From Maricaulis sp047308265 (lineage in GTDB: Bacteria > Pseudomonadota > Alphaproteobacteria > Caulobacterales > Maricaulaceae): a DNA stretch of 64,000 bases. The position numbers were made by a program, and so were the translations under genes. Positions 43,994-52,868 of this stretch are shown here, in pieces (within the stretch, counting starts at the first letter, position 1; every line of letters starts with the position of its first letter). The notes beneath the pieces were generated by a model. It ran no database searches. It was given only the letters and a program-made list of their open reading frames with translations, and was not told where the DNA came from. The stretch lies in assembly GCF_047308265.1 (NCBI RefSeq), contig NZ_JBKQWY010000005.1, positions 324,960 to 388,959 on the forward strand. Reading direction: 5' to 3'.

Positions 43994-46900
43994 ATGCCCA
44001 GACGTACAGACCTGAACTCCATTCTGATCATTGGCGCCGGACCGATCGTGATCGGTCAGGCCTGTGAGTTTGACTATTCGGGTGTCCAGGCGGTCAAGGC
44101 ACTGAAGGAAGAAGGGTATCGGGTTATTCTGGTCAACTCCAACCCGGCCACGATCATGACCGACCCCGAGCTGGCGGACGCAACCTATATCGAGCCCATC
44201 ACACCGGAAATGGTGGCCAAGGTGATCGAAAAGGAACGCCCTGACGCCCTGCTGCCGACCATGGGCGGACAGACCGCGCTCAATTGTGCGCTCGAACTCG
44301 ACAAGCGCGGCGTGCTGGATCTGTTTGGTGTGGAAATGATCGGCGCAAAGGCCGATGTCATCGACAAAGCCGAAAACCGCGAACGCTTCCGCGACGCCAT
44401 GGACAAGATCGGCCTGGAAAGCCCGCGTTCGCGGGTGGTGCACTCGCTGAGCGAGGCCGAAGCCGTGCTGGGTGAAATCGGTCTGCCGTCGATCATTCGC
44501 CCGTCCTTCACGCTCGGCGGCACGGGCGGCGGCATCGCCTATAATCTCGAGGAATATCGCGAGATCTGCCATTCCGGCCTGGAAGCCTCGCCGGTCACCG
44601 AAATCCTGGTTGAGGAGTCCATTGTCGGCTGGAAAGAATTCGAGATGGAAGTGGTGCGTGATCGCAATGATAACTGCATCATCATCTGCGCCATCGAGAA
44701 TGTGGATCCGATGGGCGTGCACACTGGCGACAGCATCACTGTCGCTCCGGCGCTGACCCTCACCGACAAGGAATACCAAATCATGCGGACGGCATCGATT
44801 GCGGTGCTGCGCGAGATCGGTGTCGAAACCGGGGGCTCCAATGTCCAGTTCGCCGTGAACCCGGCCGATGGCCGCCTCGTCGTGATCGAGATGAACCCGC
44901 GTGTCTCCCGCTCCTCGGCCCTGGCCTCCAAGGCCACCGGTTTCCCGATCGCCAAGGTCGCCGCGAAACTGGCCATCGGATACACGCTGGACGAGATTGC
45001 CAATGACATTACGAACGGCGCAACCCCGGCGAGCTTTGAACCGACCATCGACTATGTCGTGACAAAGATCCCGCGTTTCGCTTTCGAGAAATATCCCGGC
45101 GCCGAACCGACCCTCTCAACCTCGATGAAGTCTGTGGGTGAGGTCATGGCCATCGGCCGGACGTTTACCGAGAGCATGCAAAAAGCCCTGCGCGGTCTGG
45201 AAACCGATTTGGCCGGCTTTGATGAGGTCGAGATTGCCGGTATCGACGAGACCACGACCGTTGAAGCCCGCAAGGAGGCGGTGAAGGCCGCGCTGACCAT
45301 GCCGACCCCGGATCGTCTGAGGGTCATCGCCCAGGCCCTGCGCGAAGGCCTTTCGGTCGAGGAAGTGGCGGCCACCTCCCTTTATGAACCCTGGTTCCTG
45401 CGTCAGATCCAGTCGATCATCCATGCCGAGGAAGACGTCTCCACCCTAGGTCTGCCGGACACGGCGCAGGGCTGGCTGGCCCTGAAGTCCATGGGCTTTT
45501 CCGATGCCCGCCTGGCCCAGGTCAGCGGCAAGACCGAAACCGAGATCCGCAAACAGCGCCAAGCCCTGGACGTGCGCCCAGTCTTCAAGCGGGTCGATAC
45601 CTGCGCGGCCGAATTTTTCGCGGCCACGCCTTACATGTACTCGACCTATGAAACGCCGAGTTTTGGCGGCCAGCCCGATTGCGAGAGCGATCCCTCTGAT
45701 CGCAAGAAAATCATCATTCTGGGGGGCGGCCCCAACCGGATCGGTCAGGGTATTGAGTTCGACTATTGCTGCTGCCACGCCGCCTTTGCCTTCGCCGAGA
45801 TGGGCATTGAATCCATCATGGTGAACTGCAATCCGGAAACAGTCTCCACTGATTATGATACGGCCGATCGTCTGTATTTCGAGCCGCTCACCCTGGAAGA
45901 CACCCTGGAACTGATCGCCAAGGAACAGTCCAACGGCACGTTGATGGGCGTTGTCGTCCAGTATGGCGGCCAGACCCCGCTGAAACTGGCCAATGCCCTG
46001 GAAGAGGAAGGCGTTCCGATCCTGGGCACCGCACCGGATGCGATTGACCTGGCCGAGGACCGCAAGCGCTTCAAAGACCTGCTCGACAAGCTGGGTCTGA
46101 AACAACCGCCCAACGCCATTGTGCATTCTGAAGACGAAGCCCGCGCCGAAGCCGAAAAACTGGGCTTCCCGCTGGTTCTGCGCCCGTCCTACGTGCTCGG
46201 AGGCCGGGCCATGGAAATCGTCCGGGAGATGGACAGTTTCGAACGCTATATGCGTGAAGCGGTCAATGTATCGGGCAATAGCCCGCTCTTGCTCGATCGT
46301 TATCTGACCGATGCGGACGAGGTGGATGTGGACGTCATCTGTGACGGCAAGGACGTCTGGGTGGCCGGTGTCATGCAACACATCGAGGAAGCCGGCGTAC
46401 ACTCCGGCGACAGCGCCTGCTGCCTGCCACCCTATTCCCTGTCCGAAGACATGGTTGCCGAGCTCAAGCGCCAGGCCATCGAGATGGCGCTCGCGATTGG
46501 CGTGAAAGGCCTGATGAATGTGCAGTTTGCGGTGAAGGACGGCACGATCTTCGTACTCGAGGTCAATCCGCGGGCCTCGCGGACAGTTCCCTTTGTGGCC
46601 AAGGCCATCGGGCAACCGGTCGCCAAACTGGCAGCCAAGGTCATGGCGGACGCCCCGCTGGCCGAGTTTGGCCTGGAAGACCCAGCACCCAAACATGTCT
46701 CCGTGAAAGAGGCAGTCATGCCGTTCGCCCGCTTCCCGGGCGTGGATCCGGTCCTCGGCCCGGAAATGCGTTCCACGGGTGAAGTCATGGGGATGGACAC
46801 CCATTTCGAAGCGGCCTTTGCCAAGGCCGAGCTGGGCGCCGGCACCATCCTGCCGCGCACGGGCGGTGTTTTCATCTCCCTGCGTGAAGGCGACAAACAG

Positions 46901-47251
46901 GCGATGATCGAACCCGCCCGCGTACTGGTCATGTTGGGCTTCACCCTCCTGGCCACGGCAGGCACGGCCAAGACCTTCACCGATGCCGGTGTTCCCGTGA
47001 CAATCGTCAACAAGGTGTTTGAAGGCCGACCCCACATTGTCGACCTGATGAAAAACGGCGATGTCCAGCTGATCTTCAACACCACGGAGGGACGCCAGTC
47101 CCATCTGGACAGTTACTCGATCCGCCGCACAGCGCTGGAAATGAAGATCCCGTGCTACACGACCGCCTCTGCGGCCCGTGCAGCCATACTGTCCATTCGA
47201 CGCATTGGTGAAGGCGCGCTTGAACCGCAGGCTCTGCAGACCTACTCTTGA
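43994..47251 (+). CDS. carB: Carbamoyl-phosphate synthase large subunit
   Basis: 1085 residues, full length. Two homologous ATP-grasp halves: MPRRTDLNSILIIGAGPIVI opens the first, and IIILGGGPNRIGQGIEFDYC opens the second at about residue 570; each half has its ATP lysine region and the NPRVSRSSALASKATGFPIA / NPRASRTVPFVAKAIGQPVA pair. The C-terminal MGS-like allosteric domain (residues ~945-1085) carries GFTLLATAGTAKTF and LIFNTTEGRQSHLDSYSIRR, where UMP/IMP or ornithine would bind. The enzyme joins bicarbonate, ammonia and two ATP. greA follows after 52 bases and may be co-transcribed. Confidence 0.98.
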   Translation: MPRRTDLNSILIIGAGPIVIGQACEFDYSGVQAVKALKEEGYRVILVNSNPATIMTDPELADATYIEPITPEMVAKVIEKERPDALLPTMGGQTALNCALELDKRGVLDLFGVEMIGAKADVIDKAENRERFRDAMDKIGLESPRSRVVHSLSEAEAVLGEIGLPSIIRPSFTLGGTGGGIAYNLEEYREICHSGLEASPVTEILVEESIVGWKEFEMEVVRDRNDNCIIICAIENVDPMGVHTGDSITVAPALTLTDKEYQIMRTASIAVLREIGVETGGSNVQFAVNPADGRLVVIEMNPRVSRSSALASKATGFPIAKVAAKLAIGYTLDEIANDITNGATPASFEPTIDYVVTKIPRFAFEKYPGAEPTLSTSMKSVGEVMAIGRTFTESMQKALRGLETDLAGFDEVEIAGIDETTTVEARKEAVKAALTMPTPDRLRVIAQALREGLSVEEVAATSLYEPWFLRQIQSIIHAEEDVSTLGLPDTAQGWLALKSMGFSDARLAQVSGKTETEIRKQRQALDVRPVFKRVDTCAAEFFAATPYMYSTYETPSFGGQPDCESDPSDRKKIIILGGGPNRIGQGIEFDYCCCHAAFAFAEMGIESIMVNCNPETVSTDYDTADRLYFEPLTLEDTLELIAKEQSNGTLMGVVVQYGGQTPLKLANALEEEGVPILGTAPDAIDLAEDRKRFKDLLDKLGLKQPPNAIVHSEDEARAEAEKLGFPLVLRPSYVLGGRAMEIVREMDSFERYMREAVNVSGNSPLLLDRYLTDADEVDVDVICDGKDVWVAGVMQHIEEAGVHSGDSACCLPPYSLSEDMVAELKRQAIEMALAIGVKGLMNVQFAVKDGTIFVLEVNPRASRTVPFVAKAIGQPVAKLAAKVMADAPLAEFGLEDPAPKHVSVKEAVMPFARFPGVDPVLGPEMRSTGEVMGMDTHFEAAFAKAELGAGTILPRTGGVFISLREGDKQAMIEPARVLVMLGFTLLATAGTAKTFTDAGVPVTIVNKVFEGRPHIVDLMKNGDVQLIFNTTEGRQSHLDSYSIRRTALEMKIPCYTTASAARAAILSIRRIGEGALEPQALQTYS

Positions 47252-47303
47252 TGCCCTCAAGGGTGAGCGCTAGCCTGTTGGCCTTCCCGTAGAAAGCGAA
47301 CGA

Positions 47304-47777
47304 ATGAACAAGATTCCTATGACTGTCGCGGGTCACAAGGCCCTCGATGAAGAAATGAAGCGTTTGAAAACTGTCGAACGGCCGGCCGTGATCGCCGCCA
47401 TCGCGGAAGCTCGCGAGCATGGCGATTTGTCAGAAAACGCAGAATACCATGCCGCCAAGGAGCGTCAGGGTTATATCGAAGGTCGCCTGGCCGAGCTGGA
47501 AGACAAGCTCGCGCGTGCGCAGATTATCGATGTCGCGACGCTGTCGGGTGAGACCGTGAAGTTTGGCGCCACCGTCACCGTGCTCGATGAAGACACGGAA
47601 GAAGAGGCGACCTATCAGATCGTGGGCGATGATGAGTCGGATGTGAAATCCGGCAAGATCTCGCTCTCCTCACCGATCGCGCGTTCCTTGATGAACAAGG
47701 AAATTGGCGATGTGATCGAGGTGAACGCACCGGGCGGTCTGAAATCCTACGAGATCACCAACGTCGCCTGGGTGTAA
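47304..47777 (+). CDS. greA: Transcription elongation factor GreA
   Basis: 157 residues. N-terminal coiled coil with the conserved tip acidic pair (EAREHGDLSENAEYHAAKER) that rescues backtracked RNA polymerase, and the C-terminal FKBP-like globular domain (VGDDESDVKSGKISLSSPIA, EVNAPGGLKSYEI). Located immediately after carB and before a strong terminator, the usual carB-greA arrangement in alphaproteobacteria. Confidence 0.97.
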   Translation: MNKIPMTVAGHKALDEEMKRLKTVERPAVIAAIAEAREHGDLSENAEYHAAKERQGYIEGRLAELEDKLARAQIIDVATLSGETVKFGATVTVLDEDTEEEATYQIVGDDESDVKSGKISLSSPIARSLMNKEIGDVIEVNAPGGLKSYEITNVAWV

Positions 47778-47806
47778 TCGACCTTTGCGGGTCAAGCAGA
47801 TATGGG

Positions 47807-47838
47807 AACGGCCGGAGCTGGGGGCTCCGGCCGTTTTT
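47807..47838 (+). terminator. Rho-independent terminator after greA
   Basis: Twelve-base stem AACGGCCGGAGC / GCTCCGGCCGTT with loop TGGGG, followed by TTT. 30 bases after the greA stop. Confidence 0.92.
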
Positions 47839-47902
47839 CATTCCGGCTCGTTGGGGGGCAGGCAAACCGTTCAACACACTCCCGGAATGAAACCTGTGTC
47901 CG

Positions 47903-49714
47903 CTAGCAGCGGGAATAGGTGAGATACTCAGACGGATCGAGACGCTGGCCGCGATAGCGCACTTCCACATGAACATGCGGTCCGGTGGAGGCACCGGTAT
48001 TGCCGACATGACCAATCTTGCCACCGGCCTCGACGGTATCGCCGGCCTCGACCTTGAAATCCTTCATGTGGGCATAGACCGTCTCCCAGCCTTCACCGTG
48101 ATCAATGACCACGGTATTGCCCCAGCGATCATTGCCGTTGAGACCCATTTCCGCATGGGTCACCAGACCTCCGCCAGCCGCAAAAATCAGCGTGCCTTCC
48201 GGGGCGGCAATATCACAGCCCGAATGGAAGACCGGGGCATCAGCCGGACGCGAGGGGCGCGGTCCGTAAGAACTGGTGATTCGACCGTCTGTGATGGCAG
48301 CCGACAAATCCGGAGCACGTTCAGGCACTACCGGCGGCTCTGAACGCGCCACAGGTGCAGGTTCGGGCGCAGGCTGCGGTGCATTCACGGGGGCAGGCTG
48401 CGGTGCAGGCGCGGGTGCAGGCTCAGGCCTTGAAACGGGCTGGGGTTGCGGAGCGGGTTCACGGGACACGTCCGGAGCCGGTTGTGCCACGGGGGCCGGG
48501 CTTTGCGGACGTGCTGGCTCTATCTGTGGCTGATCATCCGACAGCGCGCGAGGCTCGACCAGGATATTGTCACCGCTGACCAGCAAGGCGCCCTCCGACC
48601 GGTTCTCGACTCGCGCATTACGCCTGGCGCGAGCGTCGCGTTCCGCACGGGCTTCGGCCTCGGAGACATCTCCACGACCAGCGCGGGGCTCACGCGGGAC
48701 CTCGTCCTCCAGCAAGACCAGTGGCGTCCAGACATTGGCCCGTTCTGTCCAGGCCGCCTGAGCCAGGGAGACAGGCACCAGAAGGGCTGCACCACCGGCC
48801 AGAAGAGCCGGTATCGCCCAACGACGCGCGGTGGATTGGTTGAGGATGGCCCGAATACGACGCTCGCGCTCGGCCCGGCGATCAGGGCCAAAGGCCGAGA
48901 CCGGGCGCGCTCCGGCCTGCATCATCAGGATCAGGGTCGAGGCATAGGACTTGCGTTCACGCGGACCGAGGATATCCAGCGCTTCGGCATCACAAGCGCG
49001 TTCGCGGGCTTCATCCAGTGCGCTTTCGATCCAGTGCAGCGGCAGGTGGAACCAGAGCACAAGCTTGAGAGCTGACCCGATCAAACGATCACGTTCATCG
49101 CCACGGCGCAGATGCACCAGTTCGTGGGTCAGGGTCAGGCGAAGGGCATGCAGATTGCCCAGCAGGGATTGCGGGACCAGGACCACAGGCCGCCATCCGG
49201 AAATACAGGGCGAAGTCAGGGCCGGACTGATACGCAATTCCGGTGACCAGATCCCGACATGTTCGGCAATCTGGTCAAGACGCTGGCGTTCAAACGGCTG
49301 GGCCAGACGGCTTGTTGACACCATGCGTTCGCGCCAGGCATGGCGGCGCAAGGCCAGGAGGCCCGCCCCTGCAAGACCAAGCAGGAAGAGACCGACGGCC
49401 GGATAACGCCAATCCACACGGGACCAGCGCCATCCGGCTTCAAACGTCACCCCGCGATCAATGTATTCTGCCGGTTCCTGACGATCATACTCGCCATGCG
49501 CCATCGGCGCGACGGACGGCTCGATCCGTTCAGGTGTGAACGCAATGACCGGAGCCAGAAGGAAAGGCAGGATCACGACCAGGCGGGCCATACGCCAGGC
49601 CAGAACGTCATGACGCCCCAGCTTGGACTGAGCCGCCCGGACGAGACCATAAGCCACCAGGCCGGAGAGGAGGGACAAGCTGGTGGCAAGCAGAAGGGCG
49701 TTGAGAATGATCAT
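47903..49714 (-). CDS. BlaR1-like M56 membrane metallopeptidase fused to M23 endopeptidase
   Basis: 603 residues. N-terminal membrane helices (residues ~1-22, 43-60, 105-122) surround a periplasmic loop; the M56 domain carries LTLTHELVHLRRGDE (zinc His197, Glu198, His201) and the downstream acid region SALDEARERACDAEAL. A further helix (~301-320) exits the membrane, then an Arg/Glu-rich and a Pro/Ala/Gln-rich linker (~340-475), and an M23 domain with H497/D501 (HSGCD) and H580/H582 (HVHVE). BlaR1-type proteins cleave a BlaI repressor on sensing wall antibiotics; here the sensor end is replaced by a peptidoglycan endopeptidase. Its ATG overlaps the blaI stop by four bases (ATGA). No beta-lactamase gene is adjacent. 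Confidence 0.9.
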   Translation of the reverse strand: MIILNALLLATSLSLLSGLVAYGLVRAAQSKLGRHDVLAWRMARLVVILPFLLAPVIAFTPERIEPSVAPMAHGEYDRQEPAEYIDRGVTFEAGWRWSRVDWRYPAVGLFLLGLAGAGLLALRRHAWRERMVSTSRLAQPFERQRLDQIAEHVGIWSPELRISPALTSPCISGWRPVVLVPQSLLGNLHALRLTLTHELVHLRRGDERDRLIGSALKLVLWFHLPLHWIESALDEARERACDAEALDILGPRERKSYASTLILMMQAGARPVSAFGPDRRAERERRIRAILNQSTARRWAIPALLAGGAALLVPVSLAQAAWTERANVWTPLVLLEDEVPREPRAGRGDVSEAEARAERDARARRNARVENRSEGALLVSGDNILVEPRALSDDQPQIEPARPQSPAPVAQPAPDVSREPAPQPQPVSRPEPAPAPAPQPAPVNAPQPAPEPAPVARSEPPVVPERAPDLSAAITDGRITSSYGPRPSRPADAPVFHSGCDIAAPEGTLIFAAGGGLVTHAEMGLNGNDRWGNTVVIDHGEGWETVYAHMKDFKVEAGDTVEAGGKIGHVGNTGASTGPHVHVEVRYRGQRLDPSEYLTYSRC

Positions 49715-50085
49715 GCCTCACCCTCCTCTTCCAGCAGGCGGCGCAAAGCGCTGGCTTCCTCATCGGAGAAGAGTTTGGAATTGGCAAAAGCGGTTACGGG
49801 CAAGGGACCGTCGATCTCGAGAACCCGCTGGGTGAAGTCGCGGATCATCCGCCCCATCAACGACACTTTGTCGGCCTTGGCTGCGAACACAGCGAGGCCA
49901 TGGGTATCAGATTTCTCAACCAGACCTTTCTCAACCATACGAACCAGCAGGGTGCGCGTGGTGGAATAGGACCACCCGGTCTCGGTTTCTACCCGGGCAT
50001 GAACTTCGCGGGCACTGAGCGTGCCATCGGCCCACAAATGCTTCAATACGGCCAGCTCGGCCTGGGAAGGCGCTTGATCGGACAT
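49711..50085 (-). CDS. blaI: BlaI/MecI-family transcriptional repressor
   Basis: 124 residues. Winged-helix domain with QAPSQAELAVLKHLWADG, LSAREVHARVETETGWSYST (recognition helix) and the wing RTLLVRMVEKGLVEKSD; the C-terminal dimerisation helices (LMGRMIRDFTQRVLEI, SDEEASALRRLLEEEGEA) contain the usual proteolysis region. It would repress its own operon until the adjoining M56 protease inactivates it. ATG 50085 (MSDQAPSQAEL) is chosen by alignment; there is no clear ribosome site, and an in-frame start at 50136 would lie within the promoter. Confidence 0.92.
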   Translation of the reverse strand: MSDQAPSQAELAVLKHLWADGTLSAREVHARVETETGWSYSTTRTLLVRMVEKGLVEKSDTHGLAVFAAKADKVSLMGRMIRDFTQRVLEIDGPLPVTAFANSKLFSDEEASALRRLLEEEGEA

Positions 50086-50120
50086 GAGTGTTGTCGCTTT
50101 CGTGCTACGTCTGTCGCAGA

Positions 50121-50149
50121 GCGTTACATCCGTCACACGGACGGGTCAA
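50121..50149 (-). promoter_or_regulatory. blaI operon promoter with internal palindrome
   Basis: On the minus strand: TTGACC (50149-50144), 17 bases, TAACGC (50126-50121). Between the boxes is a 15-base inverted repeat CCGTC-CGTGT-GACGG (50144-50130), a likely BlaI operator. The predicted transcript starts near 50113, about 28 bases before the blaI ATG. The arm sequence is close to that of the tetR operator at 16759, but not identical in spacing. Confidence 0.5.
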
Positions 50150-50229
50150 GCGTCGCGAACTTACAATTTCGTCAGGTCGCGCATGCGCCATGTCTTGACC
50201 CGCACCGGACAAGGTTTTCTAACCAAGGC

Positions 50230-51210
50230 ATGGAACGCAACTCTGCCCTTCCCGCCAAAGCCCTGGCCTGGATCGTCTCGGATGGTCGGCGCGGCATCGA
50301 GAATCAGCCCCTCGGTCTGGGTGAAGCGCTCGCCCGTCAGTTCGCGACGCACGGCTGCACACTCGACCTCGACACTGTGCATGTGCACAAGGACGGTCGG
50401 GTCAGCCTGCCTTCAACTCCGCCCGACCTCTGGCTCGGCTGTGGTCGGGCAGCGCTCAAACAAGCCCGACGACACCGCCGCATCTTTCCGTCGACCTATT
50501 TTATCTATGTTCAGGATCCACGACACAGCCATGACTTGTTCGACCTGATCATCGCGCCCTCGCATGACCGGCTGCGCCATGACCGGGCGATCTCGATGCT
50601 GGGCTCGCCCAACCGGGTAACACCGGATCGCCTGCGTGCGGTGGAACCCGACTTCGTCGAGGCCATTGCCGCTCTGCCGGACAAAAAGGCCGCTGTGCTG
50701 ATCGGGGGGCCCTCCAAACGCTTCCGCATGCCGTCTCAAACCGAGACTTATCTTGTCCAGCGCCTCAAAGGCCTGCTGGATCAGGGGCTGGGCTTGATGG
50801 TCACCGTGTCCCGGCGCACACCGCAAACCATTCGCCAGCAGCTGGCCCAGGCCCTGAAAGATCGCGCGGATGTCGTCTTCCACGACGGGACAGGTACAAA
50901 CCCATATTTCTCCTTCCTGAGCGCCGCGGACTGGATCTTCGTCACCGAAGAGAGCACGAACATGCTGGTCGAGGCGGCGGCAACCGGCGCTCCGGTCTAT
51001 GCCCTCTCCCTGCCCGGCGAGGCCGGGAAGTTTTCCCGACTGCATGCGGCATTGTCGGCACACGGGGCGATGAAGCGCTATCTCGGAACGCTGGAACACT
51101 GGAGCTACACGCCCCTTAACGAGACACCACGCATCGCGGCGCAGGTGCTCGATCGCTGGACGCGTTTCCGACAAACTCTGACAGATGATGAAATGGATAT
51201 CTCGACATGA
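50230..51210 (+). CDS. Mitochondrial-fission ELM1 family protein
   Basis: 326 residues. The family markers are WIVSDGRRGIENQPLGLGEA at the start, the DIVVAPxHD-like FDLIIAPSHDRLRHDRA, TPDRLRAV, AAVLIGGPSKRFRM, VTVSRRTPQTIRQQL and ADWIFVTEESTNMLVEAAAT. Bacterial ELM1/DUF1022 proteins resemble glycosyltransferases of the GT-B fold (the SRR-P and TEES-N-E elements would contact a nucleotide sugar), with no settled substrate. ATG 50230 is used; the frame is open into blaI promoter DNA, which is excluded. The next gene starts within its stop codon (ATGA). Confidence 0.88.
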   Translation: MERNSALPAKALAWIVSDGRRGIENQPLGLGEALARQFATHGCTLDLDTVHVHKDGRVSLPSTPPDLWLGCGRAALKQARRHRRIFPSTYFIYVQDPRHSHDLFDLIIAPSHDRLRHDRAISMLGSPNRVTPDRLRAVEPDFVEAIAALPDKKAAVLIGGPSKRFRMPSQTETYLVQRLKGLLDQGLGLMVTVSRRTPQTIRQQLAQALKDRADVVFHDGTGTNPYFSFLSAADWIFVTEESTNMLVEAAATGAPVYALSLPGEAGKFSRLHAALSAHGAMKRYLGTLEHWSYTPLNETPRIAAQVLDRWTRFRQTLTDDEMDIST

Positions 51211-51635
51211 CCGATCCGATTGTGACCCGCCACGCCAATATCGCGCTGGCCCGACAGCCCATCCCGGCTGATCTCACCGCATGGGCCGAAGCCGGAGTGG
51301 TGCATGTCGTCAACAATCGAACCCATCCGGAACTCGACCAGCTAGGTTTCGACATGGCCGCCAGCGTCGCAGAGGCCGGCATGGGGTATGATCATCTGCC
51401 GCTGGGCGGACCGGCGGGCGCCAATCCCGAACACACGGTGCGCCTGGGAGAGGTGATCGCAGCCGCGGGCGACCGGCCGGTGGTGATCCATTGCCTGTCG
51501 GGCACGCGATCGGCCCATCTTTATGCCGCACACCTGATCCACACTCGGCCAGATGCTGAGAACCCGCTTGAGGGGCTGGAATGGCCGGGCGGACTGGACA
51601 TGAACCTGGTCAACGCCCTGCTCCCGAAAGCGTGA
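51207..51635 (+). CDS. DUF442/beta-lactamase hydrolase-like phosphatase domain protein
   Basis: 142 residues. The fold is that of dual-specificity phosphatases related to sulfurtransferases: VVHVVNNRTHPELDQLGFDM, the conserved MGYDHLPLGGP and the P-loop-like active site VVIHCLSGTRSAHLYAAHL with the nucleophilic Cys and Arg (HC-x2-G-x-R). The family is found fused to or next to sulfide-detoxifying persulfide dioxygenases (Blh); none is nearby. It overlaps the ELM1 gene by four bases and is translationally coupled. Substrate unknown. Confidence 0.85.
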   Translation: MTDPIVTRHANIALARQPIPADLTAWAEAGVVHVVNNRTHPELDQLGFDMAASVAEAGMGYDHLPLGGPAGANPEHTVRLGEVIAAAGDRPVVIHCLSGTRSAHLYAAHLIHTRPDAENPLEGLEWPGGLDMNLVNALLPKA

Positions 51636-51744
51636 CCGCTGACATGTGTGTCATGCCTGCGGTATTTTGATCGCGCGCTCCTATATACTCATCACTGACG
51701 AATCGAAGGTGCGACCCCGCACCGCTTCATCCTGGGAATTTGCC

Positions 51745-52689
51745 ATGTCTGAGACGCGCCATTCGCGCTTGATCATCATTGGTTCGGGCGCGGCCGGATA
51801 CACCGCCGCCATCTATGCAGCCCGCGCCATGCTGAAACCGACCCTGATCGCCGGCCTGCAGCCGGGCGGTCAGCTGACCATCACCACCGATGTCGAGAAC
51901 TATCCGGGCTTCGCTGATGTCGTCCAAGGCCCCTGGCTGATGGAGCAAATGCGCGAACAGGCAGAGAAAGTCGGCACCGAGATGATTTCCGACATCATCA
52001 CCGAGGCCGATCTGTCGCAACGCCCCTTCGTGCTCAAGGGTGATACTGGCACCACATACACAGCCGACGCGGTGATTATCGCTACCGGTGCCCAGGCCAA
52101 ATGGCTCGGCCTGCCGACGGAACAGAAATTCCAGGGCTTTGGCGTGTCCGCCTGTGCCACCTGTGACGGATTTTTCTATCGGGGCAAGGAAGTCGTCGTT
52201 GTGGGCGGCGGTAATACCGCAGTTGAAGAAGCGCTCTTCCTGACCAATTTCGCGTCCAAAGTGACACTGGTGCACCGCCGCGACAGCCTGCGGGCCGAGA
52301 AAGTCATGCAGGAGCGCCTGCTCAAGCACGAAAAAGTCGACGTGGTTTGGGACAGCGTGGTCGAGGAAGTGCTGGGCGATGAAGATCCGCTCGGGGTGAC
52401 CGCCGTGCGTGTGAAGAACATCAAGACCGACGAGATCACCGACATTCCGGCCCACGGATTTTTCGTCGCCATTGGTCATGCTCCTGCGACGGAACTCTTC
52501 ACGGAGCAGCTCGAAACCAAGGACGGCGGATATCTCGTCACCGAGCCGGGCACACCCAAAACCTCTATCCCGGGTGTCTTTGCGGCCGGCGATGTGACGG
52601 ATGATATCTATCGCCAGGCTGTGACCGCAGCCGGCATGGGCTGTATGGCTGCGCTGGACGCCGAACGTTATCTGGCTTCGATCGAATAG
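51745..52689 (+). CDS. trxB: Thioredoxin reductase
   Basis: 314 residues. FAD motif LIIIGSGAAGYTAAIYAARA, the redox pair in FGVSACATCDGFFYRGKEVV (CATC), the NADPH Rossmann motif VVVVGGGNTAVEEALFL with HRRDSLRAEK, and the closing FAD motif FAAGDVTDDIYRQAVTAAGM. It reduces thioredoxin with NADPH and would serve the msrC product at 14.8 kb. ATG 51745 gives the family length; the 33 upstream codons are not used. A strong terminator follows. Confidence 0.97.
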   Translation: MSETRHSRLIIIGSGAAGYTAAIYAARAMLKPTLIAGLQPGGQLTITTDVENYPGFADVVQGPWLMEQMREQAEKVGTEMISDIITEADLSQRPFVLKGDTGTTYTADAVIIATGAQAKWLGLPTEQKFQGFGVSACATCDGFFYRGKEVVVVGGGNTAVEEALFLTNFASKVTLVHRRDSLRAEKVMQERLLKHEKVDVVWDSVVEEVLGDEDPLGVTAVRVKNIKTDEITDIPAHGFFVAIGHAPATELFTEQLETKDGGYLVTEPGTPKTSIPGVFAAGDVTDDIYRQAVTAAGMGCMAALDAERYLASIE

Positions 52690-52725
52690 ATCGCGACAGA
52701 AAACACACGCCCGCCTCTCATGATC

Positions 52726-52757
52726 AGGCCCGAATCCCGCGCGGTTCGGGCCTTTTT
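52726..52757 (+). terminator. Rho-independent terminator after trxB
   Basis: AGGCCCGAA / TTCGGGCCT stem, ten-base loop TCCCGCGCGG, then five T, 36 bases downstream of the trxB stop. Confidence 0.9.
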
Positions 52758-52868
52758 CTTGCGTTCGCAGGAGCCCGTTCACCCGAGGCGTTTCAACCCT
52801 CGCTTTCCCTCCTGACGAATACGCCTGAACCGTCTAGTGTGGCCGGGTCTGCATGTGTCGAGGTTATC

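Noticed and set aside
45446..47260. 604-codon minus-strand ORF opposite carB
   Set aside because: Shadow of a fully conserved gene.
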